This document shows positions 33,340-41,207 of a stretch of 64,000 nt of DNA, piece by piece. Source of the stretch: CAHJXF01 sp038240015 (GTDB lineage: Bacteria; Pseudomonadota; Gammaproteobacteria; Burkholderiales; Burkholderiaceae_D); assembly GCA_038240015.1 (NCBI GenBank), contig JBBSEF010000005.1:1-64000 (forward strand). Reading direction: 5' to 3'. Position 1 is the stretch's first letter, and every line of letters starts with the position of its first letter. The position numbers and the translations under genes were made by a program. Under the pieces are notes generated by a model that saw nothing but the letters and a program-made list of their open reading frames with translations, did no database searches and was not told where the DNA came from.

Positions 33340-34157
33340 GGCGTTCTCGCGGTGATATCGAAATGCTCTTTCAACAAACGACTTGCTTCCGCTTCATCAA
33401 CGATCGGCGTGACCGAACGCGAGCCATCGAGGCCCGACACGATCCACTCGTTGCCCGACAAGGTGAGCCGGCCGGTCGGCGTCGCGAGCGAGCAGAGACG
33501 CTTCTGCGTGAAGGGTGATAGCAGCGACGTCTGATGAAAGCGGCACATCGCGGTGAAGTATTCGATGGGCCGCGCCACGTCGGCGAAACGATAGTCCATG
33601 GTCCACTGGCCCTGTACGTCGCGCGTCGAGAGCGTCCACTCGTCATCGGCATCGTCGCCGCGATCGAGACGAAATGCGCGCGGCGCTTCGTCCTGCACCA
33701 GACCGTCGACAAGGCGCAGCGGCGCACGAAAATTTTCGCCGAAGCCCACGTCCGCGATCCACGGTTGGTCGAGATCGACCTTGAGCAACAGATGCGATGC
33801 GGGATCGCCGTAGCTCCCGATGCCCTCGCGCACCGACCACACGGCCGCGCCGAGACGGCTGACTTGAAATCCGATCTCTTCGAGAGCCCATCCGAACACG
33901 CCGTTCTGCTCGTAGCAAAAACCGCCGCGCCTGCCATCGACGATCTTGGCGTAGTGCTGCGTCACGTCGAGTTCGATCGGCTCGCCCCACAGGATGCTCA
34001 GGTTCTCGAACGGGACGGCCAGCAGGTGCGCGCGTTGCAAGGCTTCGAGCGTCTTCGCATCGACGCCGAGCGGGCCGTCGTAGCGTATGCGGGCGAGGTA
34101 GTCGTCGAGATTCAAATCTTCGTAGGCATCGCTTGAACGCGGGCGAGCGAGTGCCAT
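33336..34157 (-). CDS. Arylamine N-acetyltransferase
   Basis: The 273-aa protein transfers acetyl from acetyl-CoA to arylamines and hydrazines. The Cys-His-Asp triad is visible: C81 in RRGGFCYEQN, H122 in ASHLLLKV and D136 in IADVGFG. The N-terminal helix VPFENLSIL is also standard. The start at 34157 shares a base with the stop of the esterase gene (TGATG) and the stop overlaps the PaaG-like gene, so the three minus-strand genes are translationally chained. Length is normal for bacterial NATs. Confidence 0.92.
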   Translation of the reverse strand: MALARPRSSDAYEDLNLDDYLARIRYDGPLGVDAKTLEALQRAHLLAVPFENLSILWGEPIELDVTQHYAKIVDGRRGGFCYEQNGVFGWALEEIGFQVSRLGAAVWSVREGIGSYGDPASHLLLKVDLDQPWIADVGFGENFRAPLRLVDGLVQDEAPRAFRLDRGDDADDEWTLSTRDVQGQWTMDYRFADVARPIEYFTAMCRFHQTSLLSPFTQKRLCSLATPTGRLTLSGNEWIVSGLDGSRSVTPIVDEAEASRLLKEHFDITARTP

Positions 34158-35062
34158 CACTTTGCGAACGCGTCGATGATCACGTCCGGCGCGACGATGT
34201 CGTCGGTGCTCGGACCGAGCACGCCCGCAAGCGCCGGTCGACCCGCGATCGAATGCCCGCCGCCTTCGATGCGATAGAGCATCACCGACGTGCCGGCCTT
34301 GCAGCCGGTCCAATCGAGGAGCGTCACCGAAGTCTTCTGCGTGGGATCGCGGTGCTTGATGGATTGCGATGACGATGTGCTCGCGCATCCATCGGTTTGC
34401 GCGAACAGTGCTGCGGTTTTCTCTACGCCCCACACGCTGCCGCGCCCGCCGCGCAGACCCACGTTGCCGCCAGCGTACGGCACCATAGTATCGGCCGTGC
34501 CGTTGACCATCACCAGCGGCATCGGCTTGAACGCGCAGGGCTCGATTCCGGCAGGCATGTTGGCGATGACCGTGCCGATGCCTGCGAACAGGTCGGCCGA
34601 CTTGCACGCCATCGTGAAGCTCATCATGCCGCCGTTGGAAATGCCGGCGATGTAGATCCTGTCGGCCTGCGCGACGCCATCGGCGATCAGGCGCGCGACC
34701 AATGCGCGAAGAAACGCGACATCGTTCGGACCGCCGTGTCCTCCGGTGCGGCCGTCGTTCCACTGCCGATTCACGCCGTCAGGAAATACCGCAGTCAGGC
34801 CACGACGCGCGGCCGCTTCGGCAAAGCCGGTGCTGCGGGCCGTGATCGCGGCCGTACCGAGCGCGCCGTGCAGCACCAGCACCGTCGGTTGCGCCCCGGC
34901 GCCCGCGCGAAAGATCAACGCGTGTCGCGGTGCTTCCGGTGTATCGATCGAAAGGTCTTCGCCGCTCGCCGCAAAGCAGGCGCCGGCCATCGACAGGATC
35001 GCGATCGATGCGATGACATGGAGAGCGCGAGTGAGGAGCGACTTGGGATAGCAAAATCGCAT
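34157..35062 (-). CDS. Exported PHB-depolymerase-family esterase
   Basis: The 301-aa protein has a signal peptide ending about residue 34 (ACFA/ASGE) and an alpha/beta-hydrolase domain like LpqC and poly(3-hydroxybutyrate) depolymerases. Visible features are VLVLHGALGTA (oxyanion hole), the nucleophile S142 in GISNGGMMSF, an Asp in VNGTADTMVPY, and His in EGGGHSI. DGVNRQWNDGR is conserved in the family. No substrate-binding domain is attached, so it likely acts on small or soluble esters. The ATG at 35062 is used; a TTG three codons upstream is possible. Its 5' end lies 43 bp from the left repeat of an IS relic, so its promoter region may have been disturbed by that insertion. Confidence 0.83.
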   Translation of the reverse strand: MRFCYPKSLLTRALHVIASIAILSMAGACFAASGEDLSIDTPEAPRHALIFRAGAGAQPTVLVLHGALGTAAITARSTGFAEAAARRGLTAVFPDGVNRQWNDGRTGGHGGPNDVAFLRALVARLIADGVAQADRIYIAGISNGGMMSFTMACKSADLFAGIGTVIANMPAGIEPCAFKPMPLVMVNGTADTMVPYAGGNVGLRGGRGSVWGVEKTAALFAQTDGCASTSSSQSIKHRDPTQKTSVTLLDWTGCKAGTSVMLYRIEGGGHSIAGRPALAGVLGPSTDDIVAPDVIIDAFAK

Positions 35063-35196
35063 ATGAGGCAAGGAGGGTCCGCTGTTGACGCGGCGCGGCC
35101 GCGCAGAAGTGGCTGCGCGAATTTGAACACAGACTGAAAGTGGAAAGACTGCTCCGATGGGCGAGGATAGAGCCTGGCAGGAAAGGAGCAGAGACC

Positions 35197-35504
35197 ATGA
35201 ACAAGAGAGTGCGTCGCAATCATTCGTCGGCGTTCAAGGCGAAGGTTGCACTGGATGCCGTGCGAGGCGAGAAGACGATCGCCGAGATCCCACATCGATA
35301 CAACGTTCATCCGAATCAGGTCACCGACTGGTGACGGCAGAGCTGGAGCGTGCGGCTGATGTGTTTGGGGGCGCCACAAAGCCGGCCGAAGCGGCGGTGG
35401 ACCCGAAGGCGCTGCACGCCAAGATCGGCCAGGCCGGCGCTGGAGAATGATTTTTTGAAGGCGCGCTCAGCAAGGCGGGACTGCTGAGCGCAAGAAGATG
35501 ATCG
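35197..35504 (+). pseudogene. Broken IS3-type transposase OrfA
   Basis: The first 45 codons are intact and good IS3 OrfA: RRNHSSAFKAKVALDAVRGEKTIAEI, then HPNQVTDW, the start of the helix-turn-helix domain. A TGA at 35332-35334 ends the frame. The next part, ERAADVFGGATKPAEAAVDPKALHAK, continues in another frame, and LSKAGLLSA follows in a third. At least two frameshifts are therefore present. AAAGGAG is still present before the ATG at 35197. It cannot make a functional protein. Confidence 0.85.
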
Positions 35505-35841
35505 ACCGCAGTCACGAACTTGCGTCCCGATGGCACGCGGGTTCGTGTTCCTCGCGGCGGTGCTCGACTGGCATAGCCGGCGCGTGCTCGCGCGCCGCGT
35601 GTCGATCACGATGGAAGCCGACTTCTGTATCGAGGCGCTCAAGGAGGCGATCGTGAAGTACGGTGCGCCCGAGATCATGAATTCCGCCCAGGGCAGCCAA
35701 TTCACCGGCGTCGCATTCATCGGCGAACTCAACGACCACGGCATCGCCATCAGCATGGATGGGCATCGTGCGCATGATGGACAAACACCCGATGAGGTGT
35801 ACTTCGCTGCGCTGTCGCAGATCGAGGAGCAAGCAGCATGA
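35498..35841 (+). pseudogene. Broken IS3-type transposase OrfB with damaged DDE site
   Basis: The frame starts with MIDRSHEL in one frame and jumps to FLAAVLDWHSRRVLARRVS in another, with most of the N-terminal half of OrfB missing. The integrase-core motif that should read NSDQGSQFT is NSAQGSQFT, so the second catalytic Asp is lost. After ISMDG a large deletion joins directly to the tail TPDEVYFAAL, removing the third catalytic Glu region. The element cannot move on its own. Confidence 0.85.
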
Positions 35842-36016
35842 GCGCCGAAGCCGGGTTGCCCACCGCGTCGGTCGCGCGTACGTCAGAAGCGCCGCCCGCC
35901 CGCCGCCGTGGACAACCCTGCATCACCGTACTTCATACCGCAGTCGATCCACTTATGGCAGCTCGCATTGTGTTCAAATTCGGAGCCACTTCTCTGATGG
36001 ACGAGATGCACAGGGT

Positions 36017-37288
36017 TCATGTCTTGTGCCGTGGTTCGGCGCGGCGCAGCAGCGGCCGCAATGCGAGCAGCCCGAGGATAGGGCCGGGCGCGAGGATCCA
36101 CATCGCGTGCGCGCCCCATGCCGGCACCGCGCGGCTCAGGATGAGGATGCTCACGACGGTGATCAGGAAACCGATGCCGTTCTGCGCGACGAGCGCGCTA
36201 CCCAGCCATTGCGGCGGCGCGTACTGCGCCGCGAGGGCAGAGAACTGCGGCGAATCGGCGATGACGCAAAAGCCCCAGAAGAAGAGCGCCACGACGCGCA
36301 CGGCAATCGCCTGATCCGGAATCAACGGATAGAGCAGGCACATCGCGCCCGAACCCGCGAGCGCTGCCGCCGCGACGCCGGCACTGCTGAAGCGCCGGCT
36401 CGCCTGCCCGCCCACGATGCAGCCGATGCAGCCCACCGCGATGACCGAGAAGCTCAGCCATGCGACCGACACGCCGCTGCCGCGCTGCATCGATGCAGCG
36501 CTCAGCGGCCGGCACAAGAGCGGCACCACGCTCCAGAACGCGTAGAGCTCCCACATGTGGCCGAAGTACCCGAGCGCCGAAGCCCGGAACCCGGGTATCG
36601 CGAAGACCCGGCGTGCCGCGTCGTTGCTCGGCGATGCGACGGCCGTGCCGACCTTGCCGCGTTTGCGCGGCGGCGCGCCGTGCGGCCCATCGCCCAGAAA
36701 GTGCACGACGACCGCGCCCGCGACCGCGAGCGCGGAAGACGCGAGCACGACCGACTCCCACGACCATGAGGCGCCGGCCGCACGCAGGCCGTGCGGCATC
36801 GCCGTGCCGAGGGTCAGCATGCCTACCAGCCAACCGAGCGCCGCGGCAGGTTTGCCGCCTACCCACTGCACGATCATCTTCATGCCGAGCGGGTAGATGC
36901 CGGCGAGGCAGAGGCCGACGCAGAAGCGAAGCACCCAGACCGTCTCGTAGCTGAGCCCGCGGGCCACGAGCGCCGCATTCGCGAGCGCGCCGGCGACGCT
37001 GCTCACGGCGAAGATCCGGCTCGCCGCAAAACGGTCCGCGCCGCCGGTGAGTGCGAAGCCGAGCGTGCCGGCGATGAACCCGAGTTGCGTCGCGGCGATC
37101 AGCCAGCCGAATGCGGCCGCACCGATGCCGAACTGCGCCATCAACCCGTCGGCCGCGCCGCTCGGGCTGAACCAGAGCGAGGTGCCGAGCCACTGCGCGA
37201 GCACGACGAGCGCGACCGCGCCGCGGTGGCTGCTCACTGCCGAAGGCGCAGCAGGTTCATGCGCGGCGGGTTCACGCGCAGCGGTCAA
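36017..37288 (-). CDS. MFS transporter (YbfB/nitrate-type fold, substrate unknown)
   Basis: The 423-aa protein has twelve hydrophobic segments. Helix 1 contains VLAQWLGTSLWFSPSG, helix 4 FCVGLCLAGIYPLGMKM and helix 10 FFWGFCVIADSPQFS. The pattern is a typical MFS importer or exporter, and no closer class can be assigned. The reading starts at a TTG at 37288, overlapping the PLP gene by 17 nt; a GTG at 37237 just before helix 1 is an alternative. It is co-oriented with the PLP enzyme and the metQ remnant and lies next to the IS relic, so a sulfur-amino-acid-related substrate is possible. Confidence 0.8.
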   Translation of the reverse strand: MTAAREPAAHEPAAPSAVSSHRGAVALVVLAQWLGTSLWFSPSGAADGLMAQFGIGAAAFGWLIAATQLGFIAGTLGFALTGGADRFAASRIFAVSSVAGALANAALVARGLSYETVWVLRFCVGLCLAGIYPLGMKMIVQWVGGKPAAALGWLVGMLTLGTAMPHGLRAAGASWSWESVVLASSALAVAGAVVVHFLGDGPHGAPPRKRGKVGTAVASPSNDAARRVFAIPGFRASALGYFGHMWELYAFWSVVPLLCRPLSAASMQRGSGVSVAWLSFSVIAVGCIGCIVGGQASRRFSSAGVAAAALAGSGAMCLLYPLIPDQAIAVRVVALFFWGFCVIADSPQFSALAAQYAPPQWLGSALVAQNGIGFLITVVSILILSRAVPAWGAHAMWILAPGPILGLLALRPLLRRAEPRHKT

Positions 37289-38417
37289 GGGCCTGCGCCA
37301 GATCGTCGACGAGGTCGTCCGCGTGTTCGAGGCCGACCGAGACGCGCAGCAGACCCTGCGGCGTCTTGCTCTCCGGCCCTTCGATCGATGCGCGATGCTC
37401 GATCAAGCTTTCGACGCCGCCGAGGCTCGTCGCCCGCGTGAACACCTCGACATGCGCCGCGACCGTCATCGCGGCTTCCTTGCCGCCCTTGGTCTCGAAC
37501 GACAACATGCCGCCGAAGCCGGACATCTGCTTCTTCGCGAGCGCGTGGAACGGGTTCGATTCGAGGCCGGGGTAGTGCACGGCCGAGACCTTCGGATGCG
37601 TGCTCAGGAAGGCCGCGACCTTGCCCGCATTGGCGCAATGCGCCTGCATGCGGTAGGGCAGGGTCGGCAGGCTGCGCATGATCAGCCAGCAGTCGAAGGG
37701 CGAGGGCACTGCGCCGCCGAAGAGCTGCGCAGTCCGCACCTGCGCGAAGTGTTCGTCGTCGGCGCGCGTGATCGCCACGCCGCCCAGCACGTCGCTGCGG
37801 CCGCCGAGGTACTTGGTGGTCGCGTGCATCGTCATGTCGCAGCCGAGATCGAGCGGACGCTGCAGCGCCGGCGATGCGAAGGTGTTGTCGGCGATGGCGC
37901 GCGCGCCGGCGCGGTGCGTGATGTCAGCGATCGCCGCGATGTCGACGCACTGGATCAGCGGGTTCGAAGGCGTCTCGATCCAGACGATGCGGGTCGCCGG
38001 CTGGATCGCCTCGCGCACCGCGTCGAGGCTCGTCATGTCGACGAAGGTCGCGCCGACCTTCCATTTGGCGAATAGGTGCTTCAGCACGTTGGCCGTGCCG
38101 TGATAGATGTCCTTCGGCGCGACGACGTGGTCGCCGGGCTGCAGGCCCTGGAAGATGGCCGCAACCGACGCGAGCCCCGAGCCGAAGGCCGCGCTCGCGG
38201 CGCCGCCTTCGAGCGCGGCGAGCGCCGCCTCGAGCCCGTTGCGATTCGGGTTGTGATTGCGCGAATAGAGAAACCCGTGCGGATAGGAGCCGTCGGCTTC
38301 GCGCTCGAAGGTGGTCGAGAGATGGATCGGTTCGGTGACGGCGCCGGTTGCGGGGTCGACGCCGTGGCCGGCATGCACCGCGAGGGTTTCGAATCGGTAG
38401 GTCTTGGAGGTCTTCAT
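37272..38417 (-). CDS. Cys/Met-metabolism PLP enzyme (cystathionine gamma-synthase/lyase family)
   Basis: The 381-aa protein has the fold-type I Cys/Met features: LAVHAGHGVDPATGAV at the start, YSRNHNPNRNGLEAALAALEGG, the aspartate in IADNTFASP, and the PLP lysine in HATTKYLGGRSDVLGG at about residue 200. The usual YSRxxNPT is YSRNHNPNR, a change near the substrate site. It could be a cystathionine gamma-lyase, a gamma-synthase or a methionine gamma-lyase; sequence alone does not decide. The ATG at 38417 follows closely a metQ remnant, so the original unit probably concerned methionine or cysteine. Confidence 0.85.
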   Translation of the reverse strand: MKTSKTYRFETLAVHAGHGVDPATGAVTEPIHLSTTFEREADGSYPHGFLYSRNHNPNRNGLEAALAALEGGAASAAFGSGLASVAAIFQGLQPGDHVVAPKDIYHGTANVLKHLFAKWKVGATFVDMTSLDAVREAIQPATRIVWIETPSNPLIQCVDIAAIADITHRAGARAIADNTFASPALQRPLDLGCDMTMHATTKYLGGRSDVLGGVAITRADDEHFAQVRTAQLFGGAVPSPFDCWLIMRSLPTLPYRMQAHCANAGKVAAFLSTHPKVSAVHYPGLESNPFHALAKKQMSGFGGMLSFETKGGKEAAMTVAAHVEVFTRATSLGGVESLIEHRASIEGPESKTPQGLLRVSVGLEHADDLVDDLAQALDRCA

Positions 38418-38448
38418 GTCAGGGCTCGATGGAATGGGTCGGGCGCTT

Positions 38449-38740
38449 TCAGAACAAGGGCACGAGGCTGCACCTGAAGCGCTCCAGGATGAACGCCTCC
38501 GATTCCGGCGAGCGCAGTGCCTCCACCAGCTTGACCATCGCGGCACTGTCCTTGTTGTCGGGGCGCCCGGCGAGCAGGTGATGAAGAGCGACTTGCTGCC
38601 TTCGAGGAAGAGAGCGTCCTTGCTCGGGTTGAGTTTGGCTTCAAGCGCGAAGGTCGTGTTGATGACGTCGAGGTCGACTTCGCCCAGCACGCGCGGCAGC
38701 ATCGGCGCCTCGAGCTGCTTCAGCTTGATCTTTACGAAGC
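38449..38740 (-). pseudogene. C-terminal fragment of methionine ABC transporter binding protein (MetQ/NlpA), frameshifted
   Basis: Read on the minus strand, IKLKQLEAPMLPRVLG and VDLDVINTTFALEAKLNPSKDAL match the last third of MetQ lipoproteins. The frame shifts near 38580, after which LLAGRPDNKDSAAMVKLVEAL and SPESEAFI continue the match in another frame to a TGA at 38449. The N-terminal two-thirds with the signal peptide are absent, and similarity stops abruptly near 38740. The gene is dead. Confidence 0.75.
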
Positions 38741-39062
38741 AGTCAACGACGCATTTTTGCACTTCGAGCGAACGGGCCAAAAGACCGCTCGGCGACTGAT
38801 CATGAAGCATGTTGTGTCGACGGGCGCTCCAGCCCGCGGACGCAAGCACAACTGGATCTATGGTGTCGTGCTCAAGGAGCGTGCGAAGCCGAGTTCGCAT
38901 AAAACTTCCGCACCAAAGCAGACTGCGGAAGACGGCTCAGAAGGGTGAAGTGTGGGAGCAAGGCCATCTGCGCAAAATCGAGTCAAGAAAGCACCATAAA
39001 ACTTCCAAGTGGAAGGTTAATGAGGTGTCCAACAAGCGTAGTGGTGATGCGGTTGATGCGGT
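38741..39062. other. Gene-free junction between the metQ remnant and tRNA-Arg, with two short direct repeats
   Basis: No credible gene is seen. CATAAAACTTCC occurs twice in the same direction, at 38898-38909 and 38995-39006. Each copy runs into an inverted repeat: CTTCCGCA...TGCGGAAG at 38905-38931, and CTTCCA-AG-TGGAAG at 39002-39015. Base composition is lower in GC than the surroundings. Small ORFs here look like chance frames. Confidence 0.4.
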
Positions 39063-39138
39063 TGGTGCGCCCGGCGCGAATCGAACGCGCGACCCTTGGC
39101 TTCGGAGGCCAATACTCTATCCCCTGAGCTACGGGCGC
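39063..39138 (-). tRNA. tRNA-Arg (anticodon CCG)
   Basis: On the minus strand the 76-nt sequence starts GCGCCCGTAGCTCAGGGGAT and ends GGGCGCACCA, so the CCA end is encoded. The acceptor stem GCGCCCG pairs with CGGGCGC. The anticodon arm is TTGGC-CTCCGAA-GCCAA, giving CCG for Arg. The TpsiC loop GTTCGATTC is normal. It marks the right border of the region with the IS relic and metQ remnant, a usual type of insertion point. Confidence 0.95.
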
Positions 39139-39444
39139 ATGCAGGAACGTGAACGGCGGTTCGTTGCGAGCCGCGAGAATAGCGCGTTAGCGAAGGGCCG
39201 TCCATGCGCCGCGGGACGCTTCAGCCGGGTCGGACACCTCGCGCGCACAGCTCCCTCGCGCCCCCGCGCGCCTCCCATTCCGGCGTAACCCTTCACGTAT
39301 AATCCGTCCGCTTTGCGTTACGCGCAGGACATCGGTGATGGCGACGGATTGCGCTCTTCTCCCTGCTGTTCTCGCAGTCGACCCAACCATCGCCCCATAC
39401 AACGATCGCCTTCAATTCGCGCTCGCGAGCCGCGAGGAAAATAA
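39139..39444 (+). promoter_or_regulatory. Intergenic region upstream of the cytochrome c5 gene, with a TATAAT hexamer at 39298-39303
   Basis: The 306-bp gap holds no gene. A perfect -10 hexamer TATAAT at 39298-39303 is preceded by CTTCACG and only a weak -35. It would give a 5' leader of about 135 nt for the cytochrome gene at 39445. In the other direction a TATTCT hexamer near 39175 is a plausible -10 for the tRNA. Confidence 0.4.
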
Positions 39445-40359
39445 ATGAGCGACCCTCAACATCACGATTCCCTGATCAAGACGCCCAAGCAATTGATCGT
39501 CACGGTCCTCGCGGCTTTTCTCGTGCCGATCGTGGTGATCGCGCTTCTGGTCAGCTATGTGGTGTCGGGCCGCAAGACGGGCGCGGGTAGCCAGGGCATG
39601 ACGACGCAGTCGGTGGCCGAGCGCATCGCACCGGTCGCAAGATTCGAACTGGTCGATGCGAGTGCGCCGCGCGTCATGAAGTCGGGCGAGGACGTCTTCA
39701 AGGCGGTTTGCACCACCTGCCACACCGCGGGAATCGCGGGCGCGCCCAAGGTCGGCGACAACGCCGCGTGGACCGCGCGCATCGCCGAGGGCGCGGCGAC
39801 TTTGTTCGATCACGCGATCAAGGGTTATCAGGGCAAGGCCGGCGTGATGCCGGCCAAGGGCGGCAACAGCGACCTCGACGACGTCGAAGTCCAGCGTGCA
39901 GTGGTGTACATGGCCAATGCGTCCGGGGGCAAACTGCCCGAGCCCGCCGCTCCCGCGATGAAGCCGGCTGCTCCCGCAGCACCGGCCGCTGCGCCGATTC
40001 CTCAGGCCGATCCCAATGTCGTTGCGACGATCGCGGCGATCAATGCGGGCAAGCCGGCTTCAGGCGTCGCGCCCGTTGCAGCCGCAACCTCGGCCGCAGG
40101 CGCCGGTGATGCAGCAGGCAAGAAACTCTACGACACGGTTTGCATGGTGTGTCACACGGCCGGCATTGCGGGTGCGCCGAAGTTCGCCGACAAGGCCGCA
40201 TGGGCGCCGCGCATCGCCGAAGGACTCGACACGTTGTACGAGCACGCGATCAAGGGCTATCAGGGCAAGGCCGGCGTGATGCCACCCAAGGGCGGATCGA
40301 GCGCCCCCGACGACGAGGTCAAGGCCGCGGTGCGCTATATGGCTGAAGCTGCGAAGTGA
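39445..40359 (+). CDS. Membrane-anchored di-haem cytochrome c5-type protein
   Basis: The 304-aa protein has one N-terminal membrane helix (about residues 18-40) and two similar cytochrome c5 domains in the periplasm. Haem motifs are C89-TT-CH93 and C233-MV-CH237, each followed by TAGIAGAPK and, later, the distal-ligand Met in KAGVMPAKGG and KAGVMPPKGG. A Pro/Ala-rich linker (about 163-190) joins the domains. The two domains are so alike that they arose by duplication. GAGG lies 8 nt before the ATG. It probably carries electrons to a terminal oxidase or between membrane complexes. A strong terminator follows. Confidence 0.92.
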   Translation: MSDPQHHDSLIKTPKQLIVTVLAAFLVPIVVIALLVSYVVSGRKTGAGSQGMTTQSVAERIAPVARFELVDASAPRVMKSGEDVFKAVCTTCHTAGIAGAPKVGDNAAWTARIAEGAATLFDHAIKGYQGKAGVMPAKGGNSDLDDVEVQRAVVYMANASGGKLPEPAAPAMKPAAPAAPAAAPIPQADPNVVATIAAINAGKPASGVAPVAAATSAAGAGDAAGKKLYDTVCMVCHTAGIAGAPKFADKAAWAPRIAEGLDTLYEHAIKGYQGKAGVMPPKGGSSAPDDEVKAAVRYMAEAAK

Positions 40360-40376
40360 GGGCCGGTGCGATCGAT

Positions 40377-40407
40377 AAAAGGGGCGACAGCGGTCGTCCT
40401 TTTTTTT
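40377..40407 (+). terminator. Rho-independent terminator after the cytochrome c5 gene
   Basis: The arm AAAAGGGGCGAC and the complementary GTCGTCCTTTT, with one bulged base, form a stem around a short AGCG loop and end in a run of eight or more T. It lies 18 bp after the cytochrome stop. Confidence 0.8.
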
Positions 40408-40423
40408 AACGCATGCGCGAACC

Positions 40424-40460
40424 ACCCATTCCCCAACCCGACCCTCCGCTTGAAGGGGAG
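40424..40460 (+). repeat. Palindromic intergenic repeat, CCCCACCC/AAGGGG family, copy 3
   Basis: The lead ACCCATTCCCCAACCC is followed by ACCCTCCGCTTGAAGGGGAGT, the same order as the copies at 14.4 and 59.6 kb. Its right edge, AAGGGGAGTGAG, also forms the ribosome-site region of the methyltransferase gene at 40467. Confidence 0.6.
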
Positions 40461-40466
40461 TGAGAA

Positions 40467-41141
40467 ATGAATGAAGCGCGGGAGGGGAGCGACGCGACGA
40501 TGCGCGACTACTACCGACGTCGCGCGTCCGAGTACGAACAAACCTATGCGCGACCGGAGCGCCAAACCGATCTTGCAGTGCTGCACGCGCACGTCGCTAA
40601 ACGATTCGCGACCCGACGGGTACTCGACGTGGCGTGCGGCACCGGCTACTGGTCGGCGTCGATCGCGCGCGAAGCGCAGTCGCTGACCGGCGTCGACGCC
40701 AACGATGCGACGCTCGCATTGGCGCGCGACAAGCGGTTGCGGACATCGACAGGCGTCGCGCGGTTCCTCGAGGGCGACGCTTATGCGCTCGACGAATCCC
40801 TCGGTCGCTTCGACGCCGCGTTCGTCGGCTTCTTCTGGAGTCATGTGCCGCATGACGAGCTCGCGCGCTTCGTCAACAGCCTGCTCGCGCGGCTGACACC
40901 GGGTGCGCGCGTCCTGATCCTCGACAACGACTATGTCGAAGGCAGCAGCACGCCGATCGCCCTGGTCGACAACGACGGCAACGCATGGCAGGAACGTCCG
41001 CTGTCGGATGGCACGATGCATCGTGTGCTGAAGAATTTTCCGACGCGCGCGGACTTGATGAAGCACCTCGCGCATCGCGCGAGCTTCACGCACTGGTGGC
41101 GGCTCGACTACTACTGGCTGTTCGAATGTCGATTGGCGTGA
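40467..41141 (+). CDS. Class I SAM-dependent methyltransferase
   Basis: The 224-aa protein has the seven-strand methyltransferase motifs: motif I VLDVACGTGYWSASIA at about residues 52-67, an acidic residue in TGVDANDAT, and motif III at RFDAAFVGFFWSHVPHDE. The starting YYRRRASEYEQTY is common in small-molecule methyltransferases of the Methyltransf_11/25 type. The acceptor cannot be named. The start is supported by AAGGGGAG supplied by the repeat just upstream. The gene seems to be transcribed on its own after the terminator. Confidence 0.85.
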   Translation: MNEAREGSDATMRDYYRRRASEYEQTYARPERQTDLAVLHAHVAKRFATRRVLDVACGTGYWSASIAREAQSLTGVDANDATLALARDKRLRTSTGVARFLEGDAYALDESLGRFDAAFVGFFWSHVPHDELARFVNSLLARLTPGARVLILDNDYVEGSSTPIALVDNDGNAWQERPLSDGTMHRVLKNFPTRADLMKHLAHRASFTHWWRLDYYWLFECRLA

Positions 41142-41207
41142 GTTGAACGACGACGGCGCGACGACTGCGCGTGGCATTCTTCGACCCACGAACGACGAGG
41201 AGAGGCG

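Larger units (their letters stand above)
35105..35993. mobile_element. Relic of an IS3-family insertion sequence (about 0.9 kb) with recognisable inverted ends
   Basis: The left end at 35105-35131 starts AGAAGTGGCT and continues to GAATTTGAACACA. The right end at 35969-35993 is its inverted copy with a small deletion (TGTGTTCAAATTCGGAGCC). Between them are broken remains of the two IS3 reading frames. The element is about 300-400 bp shorter than a normal IS3 member because of an internal loss in orfB. No short target duplication is evident next to the ends. It lies at the left edge of a segment that looks acquired (to about 39.06 kb). Confidence 0.75.

Noticed and set aside
38757..38948. Small plus-strand frame before tRNA-Arg as a gene
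   Set aside because: It runs across the metQ remnant border, has no ribosome site and no recognisable family.
39063..39138. A duplicated tRNA 3' end (att site) marking the far side of the 35-39 kb segment
   Set aside because: No copy of the tRNA-Arg 3' sequence was seen near 35.1 kb by eye.
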